Below are positions 7,410 through 18,748 of a DNA stretch of 64,000 bases, piece by piece. The stretch spans positions 1 through 64,000 of the forward strand of contig JALHQC010000012.1 in the NCBI GenBank assembly GCA_022842165.1, in the 5' to 3' direction. The notes beneath the pieces were generated by a model. The model was given only the letters and a program-made list of their open reading frames with translations. It was not told the DNA's origin and ran no database searches. The position numbers and the translations under genes were made by a program. Each line of letters starts with the position of its first letter. The stretch's first letter is position 1. The stretch comes from a bacterium (GTDB lineage: Bacteria; Pseudomonadota; Alphaproteobacteria; Rhizobiales; Aestuariivirgaceae).

Positions 7410-8012
7410 ATGGCTGAGACCCTTCAGGAACTGGGCGGCTATATTGCAGGCAAGCTTGGCGCATCGGTGACGGGCGTAACGGTGGCGTTCGGCGATCTCA
7501 CCATCCTGGCGGAAGCCAGCGACATCGTCAGCGTGCTGACCTTCCTGCGTGACGATGCGGAATGTGCCTTCGTGTGCTTCATCGACATCTGTGGCGTCGA
7601 CTACCCCGAGCGTGAGAAGCGCTTTGACGTGGTCTATCACCTGCTGGCGCCCTACAAGAACCGCCGCATCCGCGTGAAGGTTCAGGCTGACGAGGACACG
7701 CCCGTTCCGAGCGTGATCGAGGTGTTCCCGTCCGCCAACTGGTATGAGCGCGAGGCCTTCGATCTCTACGGCATGCTGTTCTCGGGCCACCCCGACCTCC
7801 GCCGCATCCTGACCGACTATGGCTTTGCGGGCCATCCACTGCGGAAGGATTTCCCGCTCACCGGCTATGTCGAGGTCCGCTACGACGATGAGGTCAAGCG
7901 CGTGGTCTATGAGCCCGTGAAACTTACCCAGGAGTTCCGTGCATTCGATTATCTCTCGCCGTGGGAAGGCACTGATTATGTCATTCCCGGTGACGAAAAG
8001 GCGAAGTCATGA
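7410..8012 (+). CDS. nuoC: NADH-quinone oxidoreductase subunit C
   Basis: The 200-residue 30-kDa subunit of the peripheral arm of complex I is recognised by [18 protein letters not shown], the [20 protein letters not shown] signature and the [20 protein letters not shown] segment. It starts 2 bp after nuoB. It is separate from nuoD, as in alphaproteobacteria and mitochondria, unlike the fused NuoCD of E. coli. Confidence 0.97.
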   Translation: MAETLQELGGYIAGKLGASVTGVTVAFGDLTILAEASDIVSVLTFLRDDAECAFVCFIDICGVDYPEREKRFDVVYHLLAPYKNRRIRVKVQADEDTPVPSVIEVFPSANWYEREAFDLYGMLFSGHPDLRRILTDYGFAGHPLRKDFPLTGYVEVRYDDEVKRVVYEPVKLTQEFRAFDYLSPWEGTDYVIPGDEKAKS

Positions 8013-9196
8013 CTGAAGCAGTCAGAAACTTTTCGATCAACTTCGGGCCGCAGCATCCTGCGGCCCACGGCGTGTTGCGCCTTGTCCTCGAGCTTGACGG
8101 CGAGGTCTGCACCCGCGTCGATCCGCATATCGGGCTTCTGCATCGCGGCACCGAAAAGCTGATCGAGTACAAGACCTATCTGCAGGCCGTTCCCTATTTC
8201 GACCGGCTCGACTACGTGGCGCCGATGAACCAGGAACATGCCTGGTCTCTGGCTGTCGAACGCATGATCGGCATCACCGTTCCGAAGCGCGGGCAGCTGA
8301 TCCGCGTGATGTATTCCGAAATCAGCCGTATTCTCTCCCATCTCCTCAACGTCACCACGCAGGCGATGGACGTGGGCGCCTTGACCCCGCCGCTCTGGGG
8401 CTTCGAGGAACGCGAGAAGCTGATGGTGTTCTACGAGCGCGCATCGGGTTCGCGCATGCATGCGGCCTATTTCCGGCCAGGCGGCGTGCACCAGGATATC
8501 ACGCAGCAACTCATCGACGATATCGGCGAGTTCTGCGACCACCACAACAAGGTGCTCGACGATATCGAAGGCCTGCTCACCGACAACCGCATCTTCAAGC
8601 AGCGCAACGTCGATATCGGTGTCGTATCGCTGAAAGAGTGTTTCGAGTGGGGCTTTTCAGGGGTCATGGTGCGGGGCTCCGGTGCGGCATGGGACCTGCG
8701 CAAGTCGCAGCCCTATGAATGCTACAACGAGATGGAATTCGACATTCCGATCGGCAAGAACGGCGACTGCTACGACCGCTACCTGATCCGCATGCAGGAA
8801 ATGCGCGAGTCCGTGAAGATCATGAAGCAGTGCGTTGAACTGCTTTCAGGCAAGGAGCGTGTCGGGCCGGTTTCTTCAGCCGATGGCAAGGTGGTGCCCC
8901 CGAAGCGCGGCGAGATGAAGAAGTCGATGGAAGCGCTGATCCATCACTTCAAGCTCTACACCGAAGGCTACCGCGTGCCGGAAGGCGAAATCTATGCCGC
9001 CGTCGAAGCGCCGAAGGGTGAGTTCGGCGTCTATCTGGTATCGGATGGCACCAACAAGCCTTACCGCTGCAAGATCAGGGCTCCGGGCTTCGCGCATTTG
9101 CAGGCCATGGACCACATCTGCCGCGGCCACATGCTGGCCGATGTCTCCGCCGTGCTCGGTTCTCTCGATATCGTTTTTGGTGAGGTGGACCGGTGA
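8009..9196 (+). CDS. nuoD: NADH-quinone oxidoreductase subunit D
   Basis: The 395-residue 49-kDa subunit forms the quinone-binding site with Nuo[21 protein letters not shown] near the N-terminus holds the conserved quinone-site His, [18 protein letters not shown] and [20 protein letters not shown] follow, and [20 protein letters not shown] and the C-terminal [13 protein letters not shown] are standard. The ATG overlaps the nuoC stop (ATGA), indicating translational coupling. Confidence 0.97.
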   Translation: MTEAVRNFSINFGPQHPAAHGVLRLVLELDGEVCTRVDPHIGLLHRGTEKLIEYKTYLQAVPYFDRLDYVAPMNQEHAWSLAVERMIGITVPKRGQLIRVMYSEISRILSHLLNVTTQAMDVGALTPPLWGFEEREKLMVFYERASGSRMHAAYFRPGGVHQDITQQLIDDIGEFCDHHNKVLDDIEGLLTDNRIFKQRNVDIGVVSLKECFEWGFSGVMVRGSGAAWDLRKSQPYECYNEMEFDIPIGKNGDCYDRYLIRMQEMRESVKIMKQCVELLSGKERVGPVSSADGKVVPPKRGEMKKSMEALIHHFKLYTEGYRVPEGEIYAAVEAPKGEFGVYLVSDGTNKPYRCKIRAPGFAHLQAMDHICRGHMLADVSAVLGSLDIVFGEVDR

Positions 9197-10569
9197 GCGT
9201 CCGTCGTCTTTATGCAATTCAGCCTGAGAGCTTCGCGTTCAACGCGGAGAACATGGCTTGGGCCAAGCAGACCATCGCGAAATATCCTGAAGGGAAACAG
9301 GCTTCCGCCGTGATCCCGCTGCTGTGGCGCGCGCAGGAGCAGAACGAGAACTGGGTTTCGAAGCCGGTGATCGAATACGTGGCTGACATGCTGGGCATGT
9401 CCTATATCCGCGTGCTAGAGGTCGCGACCTTCTACACGATGTTCCAGTTGCAGCCGGTGGGAAAGATCGCCCACATCCAGGTGTGCGGAACGACGCCCTG
9501 CATGCTGCGCGGCGCCGAGGACCTGAAAAAGGTCTGCCAGAGCAAGATCCATCACGATCCGCATCACCTGTCGGTTGACGGCAATTTCTCGTGGGAAGAG
9601 GTCGAGTGCCTCGGCGCCTGCGTGAATGCGCCTATGGTGCAGATATTCAAGGACACCTACGAAGACCTGACGCCCGCTTCGCTCGACAAGTTGATCGAGG
9701 ACCTGGCCGCCGGGCGTAAAGTGAAGGTCGGCCCGCAGATCGACAGGCACAACGCAGCACCCGAAGGAGGCCCGACGACGCTGACGGACCCCGCCCTCTA
9801 CAAGGGCAGCCGCAGCTTCACCCGCGTCGAGCCGCCGCCGCCAGCCGAAGCCCCGCCCGCTGCGGCAGCGCCGGCTCCAGCAGCGCCGGCGCCTGTTGCT
9901 CCTCCGGCCGCGACTCCCGCACCCGCCGCCGCGGCGCCGAAGAAGGAACCCCTGGTGGTCGTGTCTTCCGATACGCCCGCACCGGCACCCGCCGTGCCGA
10001 AGCCCGAGGACATTCGCCCGGTCTCCGCCGCCGCAAAAGCGACGGAACGCCAGCAGGCCGCCGCCGAGAGGAAAGAAGCCGCTTCGCCCGCAGCCGGCTC
10101 GCCCATGGAAGGCAAGGCCCAGCGCGAGACGAATGTGACGCGCGCTTCGGCGAATGAAGTGAAATCCGCAGCGCCGGTGAAGTCGATTGCCGATGTGAAG
10201 CCGGTCGAAATCACCAACCCCAAGGCCCCGGCGCCCGTGAAACTCGCTGAGGCGAAGATACAGCCCGCGCGCCAGCCATCGCCTGATGGCAAGCCGGAGC
10301 TATTGAAGAAGCCGAAGGGCGGCAAAGGTGACGACCTCAAGCTCATCTGGGGCGTTGGCCCCAAGCTGGAGCAGATGCTGAACACCATGGGCATCTGGCA
10401 TTTCGACCAGATCGCCGCATGGACAGCTAAGGAACTGGCCTGGGTGGACGAACGCCTCGAAGGCTTCAAGGGCCGCGCCAGGCGCGATGGCTGGATTAAG
10501 CAGGCGAAGAAACTCAGCACCGGATGGCGGCCCGACAGCGCCACCGGCGACAAGCCGAAGAGCAAGTGA
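9193..10569 (+). CDS. nuoE: NADH-quinone oxidoreductase subunit E with C-terminal extension
   Basis: Residues 1-200 are the 24-kDa thioredoxin-fold subunit with the 2Fe-2S ligands C98, C103, C139 and C143 (VCGTTPCML and [10 protein letters not shown]). Family members usually end near residue 200. Here an Ala/Pro-rich linker (about 210-370) joins a folded C-terminal domain at about 375-445 ([20 protein letters not shown]...), which has a helix-hairpin-helix-like GVGPKLEQ motif. Similar extensions are known in rhizobial NuoE proteins. The role is unknown. The GTG start at 9193 overlaps the nuoD stop (GTGA). Confidence 0.95.
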   Translation: MSVRRLYAIQPESFAFNAENMAWAKQTIAKYPEGKQASAVIPLLWRAQEQNENWVSKPVIEYVADMLGMSYIRVLEVATFYTMFQLQPVGKIAHIQVCGTTPCMLRGAEDLKKVCQSKIHHDPHHLSVDGNFSWEEVECLGACVNAPMVQIFKDTYEDLTPASLDKLIEDLAAGRKVKVGPQIDRHNAAPEGGPTTLTDPALYKGSRSFTRVEPPPPAEAPPAAAAPAPAAPAPVAPPAATPAPAAAAPKKEPLVVVSSDTPAPAPAVPKPEDIRPVSAAAKATERQQAAAERKEAASPAAGSPMEGKAQRETNVTRASANEVKSAAPVKSIADVKPVEITNPKAPAPVKLAEAKIQPARQPSPDGKPELLKKPKGGKGDDLKLIWGVGPKLEQMLNTMGIWHFDQIAAWTAKELAWVDERLEGFKGRARRDGWIKQAKKLSTGWRPDSATGDKPKSK

Positions 10570-10578
10570 GGGTAGGCG

Positions 10579-11886
10579 ATGCTCGCTGACAAGGACCGCA
10601 TCTTCACCAACATCTACGGCTTCCACGACTGGGGCCTTGATGGCGCGAAGAAGCGCGGCTGCTGGAATGGAACCAAGGGTTTCATCGACAAGGGCCGCGA
10701 CTGGATGGTCAACGAGATGAAGGCCTCAGGGCTCCGTGGCCGCGGCGGTGCGGGCTTCCCCACGGGCCTCAAGTGGAGCTTCATGCCGAAGGTGATCGGC
10801 GAGCGCCCGCATTACCTCGTGGTGAACGCCGATGAATCCGAGCCCGGCACCTGCAAGGACCGCGAAATCCTCCGCCACGAACCGCACCTGCTCGTCGAAG
10901 GCTGCCTGCTGGCTGGCGCGGCGATGGGCTGCCACACGGCTTACATTTATGTGCGCGGTGAATTCATCCGCGAGCGCGAGCATCTGCAGGCCGCCGTCGA
11001 CCAGGCCTATGAGGCACGCCTCCTCGGCAAGAACAATGTGCATGGCTGGGATTTCGACGTCGTCGTGCATCACGGTGCCGGCGCCTATATCTGCGGCGAG
11101 GAAACCGCGATGCTCGAAAGCCTCGAGGGCAAGAAGGGCCAGCCGCGCATGAAGCCGCCGTTCCCCGCGAATGTGGGCCTTTATGGCGCGCCGACGACGG
11201 TGAACAATGTGGAATCGATCGCAGTGGCGGGCACCATCATGCGTCGTGGCGCGACGTGGTTCTCCTCCATCGGCCGCCCGAACAACTTAGGGACCAAGCT
11301 GTTCTGCATTTCGGGCCATGTGAACAAGCCCTGCGTGGTGGAAGAAGAGCTCGGCATTCCCTTCCGCGAATTGATCGAGCGTCACGCCGGCGGCGTGCGC
11401 GGCGGTTTTGACAATCTCCTGGCGGTCATCCCCGGTGGTTCTTCGGTCCGCATGGTGCCGGCCGAACAGATCATCGACACGCCGATGGATTTCGACTCGC
11501 TCTCGAAGCTGCGCTCAGGCCTTGGCACGGCGGCGGTGATCGTCATGGACAAGTCCACCGATCTCATTCGCGCCATCGCCCGCCTTGCTTACTTCTACAA
11601 GCACGAATCCTGCGGCCAGTGCACGCCCTGCCGGGAAGGCACGGGCTGGATGTGGCGCGTGATGACGCGCATGGCCGAGGGCCGCGCCGAGAAGCGCGAG
11701 ATCGACATGCTGCTCGACGTGACGAAGCAGATCGAGGGCCACACGATCTGCGCATTGGGCGATGCCGCGGCCTGGCCGATCCAGGGCCTCATCGCGCATT
11801 TCCGCCATGTCATCGAAGAGCGTATCGACCAATATGCAGCCAACCCTGACCATGATGGCGCGGTGCGCCGAGTGGCCGCTGAATAA
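10579..11886 (+). CDS. nuoF: NADH-quinone oxidoreductase subunit F
   Basis: The 435-residue 51-kDa subunit oxidises NADH through FMN and passes electrons to cluster N3. The NADH/FMN glycine motif [16 protein letters not shown] lies near residue 55, [13 protein letters not shown] and [16 protein letters not shown] follow, and [14 protein letters not shown] near residue 345 provides three of the four 4Fe-4S cysteines, the fourth being in [13 protein letters not shown]. It lies 9 bp after nuoE. Confidence 0.97.
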   Translation: MLADKDRIFTNIYGFHDWGLDGAKKRGCWNGTKGFIDKGRDWMVNEMKASGLRGRGGAGFPTGLKWSFMPKVIGERPHYLVVNADESEPGTCKDREILRHEPHLLVEGCLLAGAAMGCHTAYIYVRGEFIREREHLQAAVDQAYEARLLGKNNVHGWDFDVVVHHGAGAYICGEETAMLESLEGKKGQPRMKPPFPANVGLYGAPTTVNNVESIAVAGTIMRRGATWFSSIGRPNNLGTKLFCISGHVNKPCVVEEELGIPFRELIERHAGGVRGGFDNLLAVIPGGSSVRMVPAEQIIDTPMDFDSLSKLRSGLGTAAVIVMDKSTDLIRAIARLAYFYKHESCGQCTPCREGTGWMWRVMTRMAEGRAEKREIDMLLDVTKQIEGHTICALGDAAAWPIQGLIAHFRHVIEERIDQYAANPDHDGAVRRVAAE

Positions 11887-11900
11887 TCACGAGCAAGCGA

Positions 11901-13982
11901 ATGCCTAAACTGAAGATCGACGGCACCGAGATCGAGGTCGAGAACGGACTGACCCTGCTGCAGGCCTGCGAGCAGGCGGGCGCCGAAGTGCCGCGCTTCT
12001 GCTATCACGAGCGTCTTTCGATTGCCGGCAACTGCCGCATGTGCCTTGTTGAAGTAAAGGGCGGACCGCCGAAGCCGCAGGCCTCCTGCGCGATTTCGGT
12101 GAACGACCTCCGTCCCGGACCCAATGGCGAGCCGCCGGAAGTCTTTACCAAGACGCCGATGGTGAAGAAGGCGCGCGAGGGCGTGCTCGAATTCCTGCTG
12201 ATCAACCATCCGCTCGATTGCCCGATCTGCGACCAGGGCGGCGAGTGCGACCTGCAGGACCAGACGATGGCCTATGGCCTCGACAAGAACCGCTTCTTCG
12301 AGAACAAGCGGGCGGTCGAGGACAAGTACCTCGGGCCGCTGGTCAACACCCACATGAACCGCTGCATCCAGTGCACGCGCTGTGTGCGCTTCACCACCGA
12401 AGTGGCGGGTATCGAGGAGATGGGCGCCACCGGCCGTGGCGAGGACATGGAGATCACCACCTATCTCAACAAGGCGATCTCCTCCGAGCTTCAGGGCAAC
12501 ATCATCGACCTTTGCCCGGTTGGCGCACTTGTAAGCGCGCCTTACGAGTTCAAGGCGCGTCCTTGGGAATTGCGCAAGACCGAGACTATCGACGCGATGG
12601 ATGCGGTGGGCTCTAACATCCGCGTCGATGCGCGCGGCCGCGAAGTGATGCGCATCCTGCCGCGCACCCATGAAGACGTGAACGAAGAATGGATTTCCGA
12701 CAAGACGCGCTTCGTGTGGGATGGGCTTCGCGCCCAGCGTCTTGACCGCCCCTATGTGCGTGAGTTCGGCAAACTCCGCTCCGCAAGCTGGCCCGAGGCC
12801 TTCCTGCGCGTGGCGCAGAAGATGAAGGCCGCCAGGCCTGAGCGCGTCGGCATTATTCTCGGCGATCTTGTGGGTGCCGAGGAAGCTTTCTCGGTTCGTC
12901 AGCTGGCGGATCAACTGGGTATCAGGAACATCGATTGCCGTCAGGATGGCTCGCCGCTTGGCGAATTGGGCGGGCGCGCTGGCTATCTCTTCAACACCGG
13001 CATCGCCGGGATCGAGGAGGCTGACGCCATCCTGCTGGTCGGCACCAACCCGCGCCTCGAGGCTCCGGTGCTGAACGCCCGCATCCGCAAGCGCCTGCTG
13101 AAGGGCGGCTGCACCATCGGCGTCATCGGCGAGAAGGCCGACCTGACCTATCCCTACGCCTACCTTGGCGCCGGAACCGACACGCTGGCGAAACTTGCCG
13201 AACATGCGCCGGCTCAGGCGCAAAAGCCGATGTTCATCATCGGGCAGGGCGCTCTGGCCCGTGCCGATGGCCCCGCCGTGCTCGCCACCGCCTATAAGGC
13301 CGCCGCGGCAATCGGCGTCGTCAAGGATGGCTGGAACGGTTTCAACGTGCTGCACACCGCTGCTGGCCGCGTGGGCGCGCTCGATGTCTGCGCGCTGCCC
13401 GGGAAGGATGGCGGCAAGACCACGCGTGAAATGATCGCGGCGGCGAAAGCGGGCGAACTCGACGTGCTGTTCCTGATCGGCGCCGACGAGATCGATACCG
13501 CCAATCTTGGCTCCACTTTCGTCGTCTATGTCGGTTCGCATGGCGATCAGGGCGCACACCGCGCCGATGTGATCCTTGCAGGCGCCGCCTACACCGAAAA
13601 GCAGGTGACTTACGTCAACACCGAAGGCCGCCCGCAGATGACGCAGCGCGCCTCCTTCCCGCCGGGTGAAGCGCGTGAGGACTGGGCGATCTTCCGTGCC
13701 CTGTCGGACCAGCTGGGCGCCACGCTGCCGTGGAACTCGCTCGATGAGCTGCGCTCCGCCATGTACAAGGTGGCGCCGCAGCTGATGCGCCTTGACCAGC
13801 TCACGCCCTCCAATGCGACCGAACTTGCCGACCTTGCAAAATCCGAGGGCCAGATGTCGGGCGAGCCGTTCCGTTCGCCGATTGTCGATTTCTACATGAC
13901 CAACCCGATCGCGCGCGCGTCCAGGACCATGGCCGAATGCTCGGCGGTGAAGAATGGCGCTAAGCTCGAGGCGGCGGAGTGA
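11901..13982 (+). CDS. nuoG: NADH-quinone oxidoreductase subunit G
   Basis: The 693-residue 75-kDa subunit carries the N-terminal 2Fe-2S cluster ([19 protein letters not shown]), the His/Cys N5 cluster region ([14 protein letters not shown]) and the N4 ligands ([10 protein letters not shown]), followed by a molybdopterin-oxidoreductase-like domain that has lost its cofactor in this family. The length matches alphaproteobacterial and mitochondrial NuoG (about 690). E. coli NuoG is longer. The ATG at 11901 is 14 bp from nuoF. Confidence 0.97.
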   Translation: MPKLKIDGTEIEVENGLTLLQACEQAGAEVPRFCYHERLSIAGNCRMCLVEVKGGPPKPQASCAISVNDLRPGPNGEPPEVFTKTPMVKKAREGVLEFLLINHPLDCPICDQGGECDLQDQTMAYGLDKNRFFENKRAVEDKYLGPLVNTHMNRCIQCTRCVRFTTEVAGIEEMGATGRGEDMEITTYLNKAISSELQGNIIDLCPVGALVSAPYEFKARPWELRKTETIDAMDAVGSNIRVDARGREVMRILPRTHEDVNEEWISDKTRFVWDGLRAQRLDRPYVREFGKLRSASWPEAFLRVAQKMKAARPERVGIILGDLVGAEEAFSVRQLADQLGIRNIDCRQDGSPLGELGGRAGYLFNTGIAGIEEADAILLVGTNPRLEAPVLNARIRKRLLKGGCTIGVIGEKADLTYPYAYLGAGTDTLAKLAEHAPAQAQKPMFIIGQGALARADGPAVLATAYKAAAAIGVVKDGWNGFNVLHTAAGRVGALDVCALPGKDGGKTTREMIAAAKAGELDVLFLIGADEIDTANLGSTFVVYVGSHGDQGAHRADVILAGAAYTEKQVTYVNTEGRPQMTQRASFPPGEAREDWAIFRALSDQLGATLPWNSLDELRSAMYKVAPQLMRLDQLTPSNATELADLAKSEGQMSGEPFRSPIVDFYMTNPIARASRTMAECSAVKNGAKLEAAE

Positions 13983-13986
13983 ATCC

Positions 13987-15048
13987 ATGACCGAGATCAT
14001 CACCGCACTTCTGTTCTGGGTTGTCGTGAGCCTGGGCTTCATGTCGGCCCTGCTGATCATTGTCGCCTATCTGCTCTGGGCAGACCGCAAGATCTGGGCC
14101 GCTGTGCAAATGCGCCGCGGGCCCAATGTGGTAGGACCCTGGGGCCTGTTCCAGTCCTTCGCCGATCTCCTGAAGTTCGCCTTCAAGGAAGTGGTGATCC
14201 CCGATGGCGCCAACAAGGGCATCTTCGTCATAGCACCGCTGGTCACGGCCACATTGGCGCTCGCGGCCTGGGCCGTAGTGCCGGTGTCGGATGGCAGCTT
14301 CTTCGGGCTTGTCGAGGGCCGCTGGGTCGTCTCCGACATCAATGTCGGCATCCTCTATCTCTTCGCGCTGTCTTCGCTTGGCGTCTATGGCGTCATCATG
14401 GGCGGCTGGGCCTCGAACTCGAAATATCCCTTCCTCTCGGCATTGCGTTCAGCCGCGCAGATGGTGAGCTACGAAGTCTCGATCGGCTTCGTCATCATCA
14501 CCGTGCTGCTCTGCGCGGGCACGCTGAACCTGACGGAGATCGTACTGTCGCAGAAGACCGGGCTCGGCACCATGCTCGGCCTGCCGAACTCCTTCCTCGA
14601 CTGGTACTTCATCCCGCTGTTCCCGATGTTCATCATCTTCTTCATTTCGGCACTGGCGGAAACCAACCGTCCGCCCTTCGACCTGGTCGAGGCGGAGTCG
14701 GAACTCGTGGCCGGCTTCATGGTGGAGTATTCCTCCACGCCCTATCTGCTGTTCATGCTCGGCGAGTATGTGGCGATCGTGCTGATGTGCGCGATGACAA
14801 CGATCCTGTTCCTCGGGGGCTGGCTGCCGATCATCGACGTTCCGGTGTTGAACTGGGTACCGGGCATCCTGTGGTTCTTGGCGAAGCTGTTCTTCGTCTT
14901 CTTCATGTTCGCCATGGTGAAGGCCATCGTGCCGCGCTACCGCTATGACCAGTTGATGCGCCTCGGCTGGAAGGTGTTCCTGCCGATCTCGCTGTTCTGG
15001 GTGGCGCTGACCGCTGGTGTCCTCGTCGCATTCGGATGGGCGCCATGA
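13987..15048 (+). CDS. nuoH: NADH-quinone oxidoreductase subunit H
   Basis: The 353-residue subunit has eight predicted membrane helices and forms much of the quinone tunnel. [20 protein letters not shown] and the acidic loop [20 protein letters not shown] are the family signatures. I chose the ATG at 13987 ([11 protein letters not shown]), 4 bp after nuoG. An upstream in-frame extension is not supported. Confidence 0.96.
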   Translation: MTEIITALLFWVVVSLGFMSALLIIVAYLLWADRKIWAAVQMRRGPNVVGPWGLFQSFADLLKFAFKEVVIPDGANKGIFVIAPLVTATLALAAWAVVPVSDGSFFGLVEGRWVVSDINVGILYLFALSSLGVYGVIMGGWASNSKYPFLSALRSAAQMVSYEVSIGFVIITVLLCAGTLNLTEIVLSQKTGLGTMLGLPNSFLDWYFIPLFPMFIIFFISALAETNRPPFDLVEAESELVAGFMVEYSSTPYLLFMLGEYVAIVLMCAMTTILFLGGWLPIIDVPVLNWVPGILWFLAKLFFVFFMFAMVKAIVPRYRYDQLMRLGWKVFLPISLFWVALTAGVLVAFGWAP

Positions 15049-15284
15049 GTTTTTACAGCCTCGTTGGGGCCCTGATTTTCCTGGCGATCGGATTGGTCGA
15101 ACTGGCAGTGCTGAACCGCACGCTCTATCCCGCGCTGCGTTGGCGCTACGAGAAGGCCAAGGTCACGCAGGAGCAGGGTATCGACCCCAACCGCATCATG
15201 ACGCTTGTCCGCATCCAGAGCCTTGTCATCCTGCCGCTGCTGGGGCTGTTCCTCGGCCGGCAGATCGAAGCGATCTTCGAGTGA
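15045..15284 (+). CDS. Small membrane protein inserted between nuoH and nuoI (79 aa)
   Basis: The ATG overlaps the nuoH stop (ATGA), and the 79-residue product has two clear hydrophobic segments (about residues 3-22 and 56-72) around a charged loop with [20 protein letters not shown]. It is not one of the 14 bacterial Nuo subunits. Its coupled position suggests an accessory or assembly factor of complex I (inference). I do not recognise a named family. Confidence 0.75.
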   Translation: MSFYSLVGALIFLAIGLVELAVLNRTLYPALRWRYEKAKVTQEQGIDPNRIMTLVRIQSLVILPLLGLFLGRQIEAIFE

Positions 15285-15291
15285 GAAACAC

Positions 15292-15780
15292 ATGAGACTT
15301 GCACAATCCGCGCGTTCGCTGTTCCTCAAGGAATTCGCCCAGGCCACCATGATGGCGATGCGCTATTTCTTCGCGCCCAAGGCGACGATCAACTATCCCA
15401 ATGAGAAGGGTCCGCTGTCGCCCCGCTTCCGCGGCGAGCATGCGCTTCGCCGTTATCCCAACGGAGAGGAACGCTGCATCGCCTGCAAGCTGTGCGAAGC
15501 CGTTTGCCCCGCCGTCTGCATCACCATCGAAGCAGGCCCCCGCCGCAATGACGGAACCAGGCGCACGACGCGCTATGACATCGACATGGTGAAGTGCATC
15601 TACTGTGGCTACTGCCAGGAAGCCTGCCCCGTGGATGCGATCGTGCTCGGCCCCAATTTCGAATTCGCCACCGAGACGCGCGAGGAACTGCTCTACAGCA
15701 AGGAAAAGCTGCTCGCCAACGGAGACCGCTGGGAACGCGAGATCGCGCGCAACATGTCGCTCGACGCGCCCTACCGGTGA
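15292..15780 (+). CDS. nuoI: NADH-quinone oxidoreductase subunit I
   Basis: The 162-residue ferredoxin-like subunit has two complete 4Fe-4S motifs: C62, C65, C68, C72 ([12 protein letters not shown]) and C102, C105, C108, C112 ([12 protein letters not shown]), which hold clusters N6a and N6b. The N-terminal amphipathic helix and [15 protein letters not shown] are typical. I chose the ATG at 15292 (MRLAQSARS), 7 bp after the small membrane ORF. An upstream frame overlaps that ORF without support. Confidence 0.96.
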   Translation: MRLAQSARSLFLKEFAQATMMAMRYFFAPKATINYPNEKGPLSPRFRGEHALRRYPNGEERCIACKLCEAVCPAVCITIEAGPRRNDGTRRTTRYDIDMVKCIYCGYCQEACPVDAIVLGPNFEFATETREELLYSKEKLLANGDRWEREIARNMSLDAPYR

Positions 15781-15789
15781 GGAGATAAC

Positions 15790-16395
15790 ATGATCCCCGC
15801 ACTCTTCTTCTATCTCTTCTCGGCAATCGCGGTCGCCTCCGCCGTCATGGTCATTTCGGCGAAGAATCCGGTCCATTCGGTGCTGTTCCTCATTCTCTGC
15901 TTCTTCAACGCCGCCGGGCTTTTCGTTCTCCTGGGCGCCGAGTTCTTGGCCATGATCCTGGTTGTCGTCTATGTCGGCGCCGTCGCCGTACTGTTCCTCT
16001 TCGTCGTCATGATGCTTGATGTCGATTTCGTGGAACTGCGGCAGGGCATGCTGAACTATCTTCCCGTCGGCGCGACGGTCGGTCTGATCGTGCTGGTTGA
16101 ACTGGCGCTGGTCTTCGGCAGCTGGGTGATCAATCCCAGCAGCGTGTCAACCCGCGCCGCACCAACGCCCACCGACATCACCAACACTGAAGCGCTGGGC
16201 CGCATCCTCTATACGGACTTCATCTACTACTTCCAGGCGGCCGGCCTCATTCTGCTGGTCGCCATGGTGGGTGCCATCGTGCTGACGCTCCGCCACAAGG
16301 AAGGCGTCAAGCGCCAGAACATTTCGGAACAGGTCGCGCGCAATCCCGCGACCGCCATCGAGGTCGTCAAGGTCAAGCCGGGGCAGGGGATCTGA
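15790..16395 (+). CDS. nuoJ: NADH-quinone oxidoreductase subunit J
   Basis: The 201-residue membrane subunit has five predicted helices. [20 protein letters not shown] and [20 protein letters not shown], the latter with the conserved third-helix pattern that bends during turnover, identify ND6/NuoJ. AGGAG precedes the ATG, which lies 9 bp after nuoI. Confidence 0.96.
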   Translation: MIPALFFYLFSAIAVASAVMVISAKNPVHSVLFLILCFFNAAGLFVLLGAEFLAMILVVVYVGAVAVLFLFVVMMLDVDFVELRQGMLNYLPVGATVGLIVLVELALVFGSWVINPSSVSTRAAPTPTDITNTEALGRILYTDFIYYFQAAGLILLVAMVGAIVLTLRHKEGVKRQNISEQVARNPATAIEVVKVKPGQGI

Positions 16396-16397
16396 AT

Positions 16398-16706
16398 ATG
16401 GAAATCGGTCTGTCCCATTATCTCACCGTCGCGGCGATCCTCTTCACGATCGGCATTTTCGGCATTTTCCTCAATCGCAAGAACGTCATCGTCATCCTGA
16501 TGTCGATCGAGCTGATCCTGCTTGCCGTCAACATCAACCTGGTCGCATTCTCCGTCGCGCTGAACGATCTCGTCGGCCAGGTCTTCGCGCTTCTGGTGCT
16601 GACTGTTGCCGCGGGCGAAGCGGCAATCGGATTGGCGATCCTCGTCACCTATTTCCGCAACCGCGGCTCCATCGCGGTTGAAGACATCAATCTCATGAAG
16701 GGCTGA
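16398..16706 (+). CDS. nuoK: NADH-quinone oxidoreductase subunit K
   Basis: The 102-residue subunit has three helices and resembles ND4L. The membrane glutamates are visible in [20 protein letters not shown] and [20 protein letters not shown]. It starts 2 bp after nuoJ. Confidence 0.97.
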   Translation: MEIGLSHYLTVAAILFTIGIFGIFLNRKNVIVILMSIELILLAVNINLVAFSVALNDLVGQVFALLVLTVAAGEAAIGLAILVTYFRNRGSIAVEDINLMKG

Positions 16707-16714
16707 CGGGCATC

Positions 16715-18748
16715 ATGAACACCGTCTACATCGCCATTGTCTTCCTGCCGCTGCTGGGCGCGCTGATTGCGGGCCTCTTCGGCACCAAAGCGTTCAAGGG
16801 CCTCGGCTCCGACGCCGACGTCTATGGCGAGCATCATGCCCATGCCGATGATCACCACGACGCACATGGCCATGATGATCACGGCCATCACGGCCATTAC
16901 GATGGCCCGGCATGGCCGATGTATGTGACAACGGTTCTGCTCTGCATCTCCGCCGTGCTGTCCTGGTATGTCTTCGTCGGCTTCCTGGCCGAACCGCATT
17001 CCACCAAGGTGGAAGTGCTGCGCTGGATCAATTCCGGCACGCTCACCGCCAACTGGTCGCTCCGCATCGATACGCTCACCGCCGTCATGCTGGTAGTGGT
17101 GAACACCGTCTCGGCCCTCGTGCACATCTATTCGCTGGGCTACATGAGCCACGACGAGCACCAGCCGCGCTTCTTCGCCTATCTCTCGCTCTTCACCTTT
17201 GCCATGCTCATGCTGGTGACGTCCGACAACCTCGTTCAAATGTTCTTCGGCTGGGAAGGCGTGGGCCTCGCCTCCTATCTCCTGATCGGTTTCTGGTACA
17301 CGCGCGAGAGCGCGAACGCCGCTGCCATCAAGGCTTTCGTCGTCAATCGCGTGGGCGACTTCGGCTTCGCGCTCGGCATCTTCGGTTGCTTCTTCATCTT
17401 TGGCTCGGTCGATTTCGACACGATTTTCGGCGCGGCGGCAGGGCAGGTCGGCAAGACTTTCACCTTCCTGTCGTGGGACGTCGATGTTCTGACCGTGCTT
17501 TGCCTGCTGCTGTTCATGGGCGCCATGGGCAAGTCGGCGCAGTTCCTGCTGCACACCTGGCTGCCCGACGCGATGGAAGGCCCGACACCCGTCTCGGCGC
17601 TGATCCATGCCGCAACCATGGTAACGGCCGGGGTGTTTCTCGTCGCGCGCATGTCGCCGATGTTTGAATTGGCGCCCGATGCCAAGAATGTGGTTGTCAT
17701 CATCGGCGCTATCACTGCCTTCTTCGCGGCCACCGTCGGTCTCGTCCAGAACGATATCAAGCGCGTCATTGCCTACTCGACCTGCTCGCAATTGGGCTAC
17801 ATGTTCGTGGCGCTGGGCGTCGGCGCCTATGGCGTCGGCATCTTCCACCTCTTTACCCATGCCTTCTTCAAGGCGCTGCTGTTCTTGGGCTCGGGCTCGG
17901 TCATCCATGCGATGTCGGGCGAGCAGGACATGCGCAAGATGGGTGGCCTTGCCCCCCATATCCGCATCACCTGGGCCATGATGATCATCGGCAACCTCGC
18001 GCTCACGGGCTTTCCCTTCACCGCGGGCTATTTCTCGAAGGATGCGATCATCGAATCCTCCTATGCCGCCAACTGGGGTTTCGCCTTCTGGCTGCTGGTC
18101 ATTGCCGCCTTCTGCACCTCCTTCTATTCCTGGCGCCTGGCCTTCATGACCTTCCATGGGCACCCGCGCGCCGACCGGGAGACGATGGCACATGTGCACG
18201 AAAGCCCCAACGTGATGCTGATCCCGCTTTACGTTCTGGCGGTGGGAGCGCTCGCCGCGGGCTTTGTTTTCAAGGACTACTTCATCGGCCACCATTATGC
18301 GGAATTCTGGCATGGCGCAGTGGCGGACAATGAAATCATGCACGCCTTCCACGAGGTGCCGGGCTGGGTTGTCGCGTCGCCCTTCGTCGCCATGGCGCTG
18401 GGTTTCGCCTTGGCCTTCCTCTTCTACATCCGCGATACCTCGCTGCCCGTCAAACTCGCCGCCCAGCATGAGCCGCTTTACAGGTTCCTGCTCAACAAGT
18501 GGTATTTTGATGAGCTTTATGACCTCATCTTCGTGCGCCCCGCCATGTGGCTCGGCCGCTTCTTCTGGCGGAAGGGCGATGGCTATGTGATCGACGGCTT
18601 CGGGCCGGATGGCGTTTCCTCCGTGGTGGGAGATGTCACCAAGGGCGTCGTCAGGCTGCAGACGGGCTATCTCTACCACTATGCCTTCGCCATGATGATC
18701 GGCGTTGCCGCATTGATTTCTTGGTTCATGTTCGGGGGCGCACACTGA
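16715..18748 (+). CDS. nuoL: NADH-quinone oxidoreductase subunit L
   Basis: The 677-residue Mrp-antiporter-like proton-pumping subunit is identified by [40 protein letters not shown] (conserved pumping-site residues) and the long C-terminal lateral helix region. A His-rich loop between the first two membrane segments has 11 His within residues 40-61 ([19 protein letters not shown] and the next residues), which is unusual for the subunit. It starts 8 bp after nuoK and its TGA overlaps the nuoM ATG. Confidence 0.96.
   Translation: MNTVYIAIVFLPLLGALIAGLFGTKAFKGLGSDADVYGEHHAHADDHHDAHGHDDHGHHGHYDGPAWPMYVTTVLLCISAVLSWYVFVGFLAEPHSTKVEVLRWINSGTLTANWSLRIDTLTAVMLVVVNTVSALVHIYSLGYMSHDEHQPRFFAYLSLFTFAMLMLVTSDNLVQMFFGWEGVGLASYLLIGFWYTRESANAAAIKAFVVNRVGDFGFALGIFGCFFIFGSVDFDTIFGAAAGQVGKTFTFLSWDVDVLTVLCLLLFMGAMGKSAQFLLHTWLPDAMEGPTPVSALIHAATMVTAGVFLVARMSPMFELAPDAKNVVVIIGAITAFFAATVGLVQNDIKRVIAYSTCSQLGYMFVALGVGAYGVGIFHLFTHAFFKALLFLGSGSVIHAMSGEQDMRKMGGLAPHIRITWAMMIIGNLALTGFPFTAGYFSKDAIIESSYAANWGFAFWLLVIAAFCTSFYSWRLAFMTFHGHPRADRETMAHVHESPNVMLIPLYVLAVGALAAGFVFKDYFIGHHYAEFWHGAVADNEIMHAFHEVPGWVVASPFVAMALGFALAFLFYIRDTSLPVKLAAQHEPLYRFLLNKWYFDELYDLIFVRPAMWLGRFFWRKGDGYVIDGFGPDGVSSVVGDVTKGVVRLQTGYLYHYAFAMMIGVAALISWFMFGGAH

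Noticed and set aside
9820-10250. Frameshift or gene fusion at the NuoE tail
   Set aside because: The frame stays open and codon use stays the same through the linker, and similar tails are known in rhizobial NuoE.
11595-14060. Minus-strand open frame of 821 codons across nuoF-nuoG
   Set aside because: It runs antisense to two certain complex I genes and reads as His/Arg/Gly-rich shadow sequence.
16649-18745. Minus-strand frame of 698 codons
   Set aside because: It is a shadow of nuoL, with composition of reverse-translated membrane helices.
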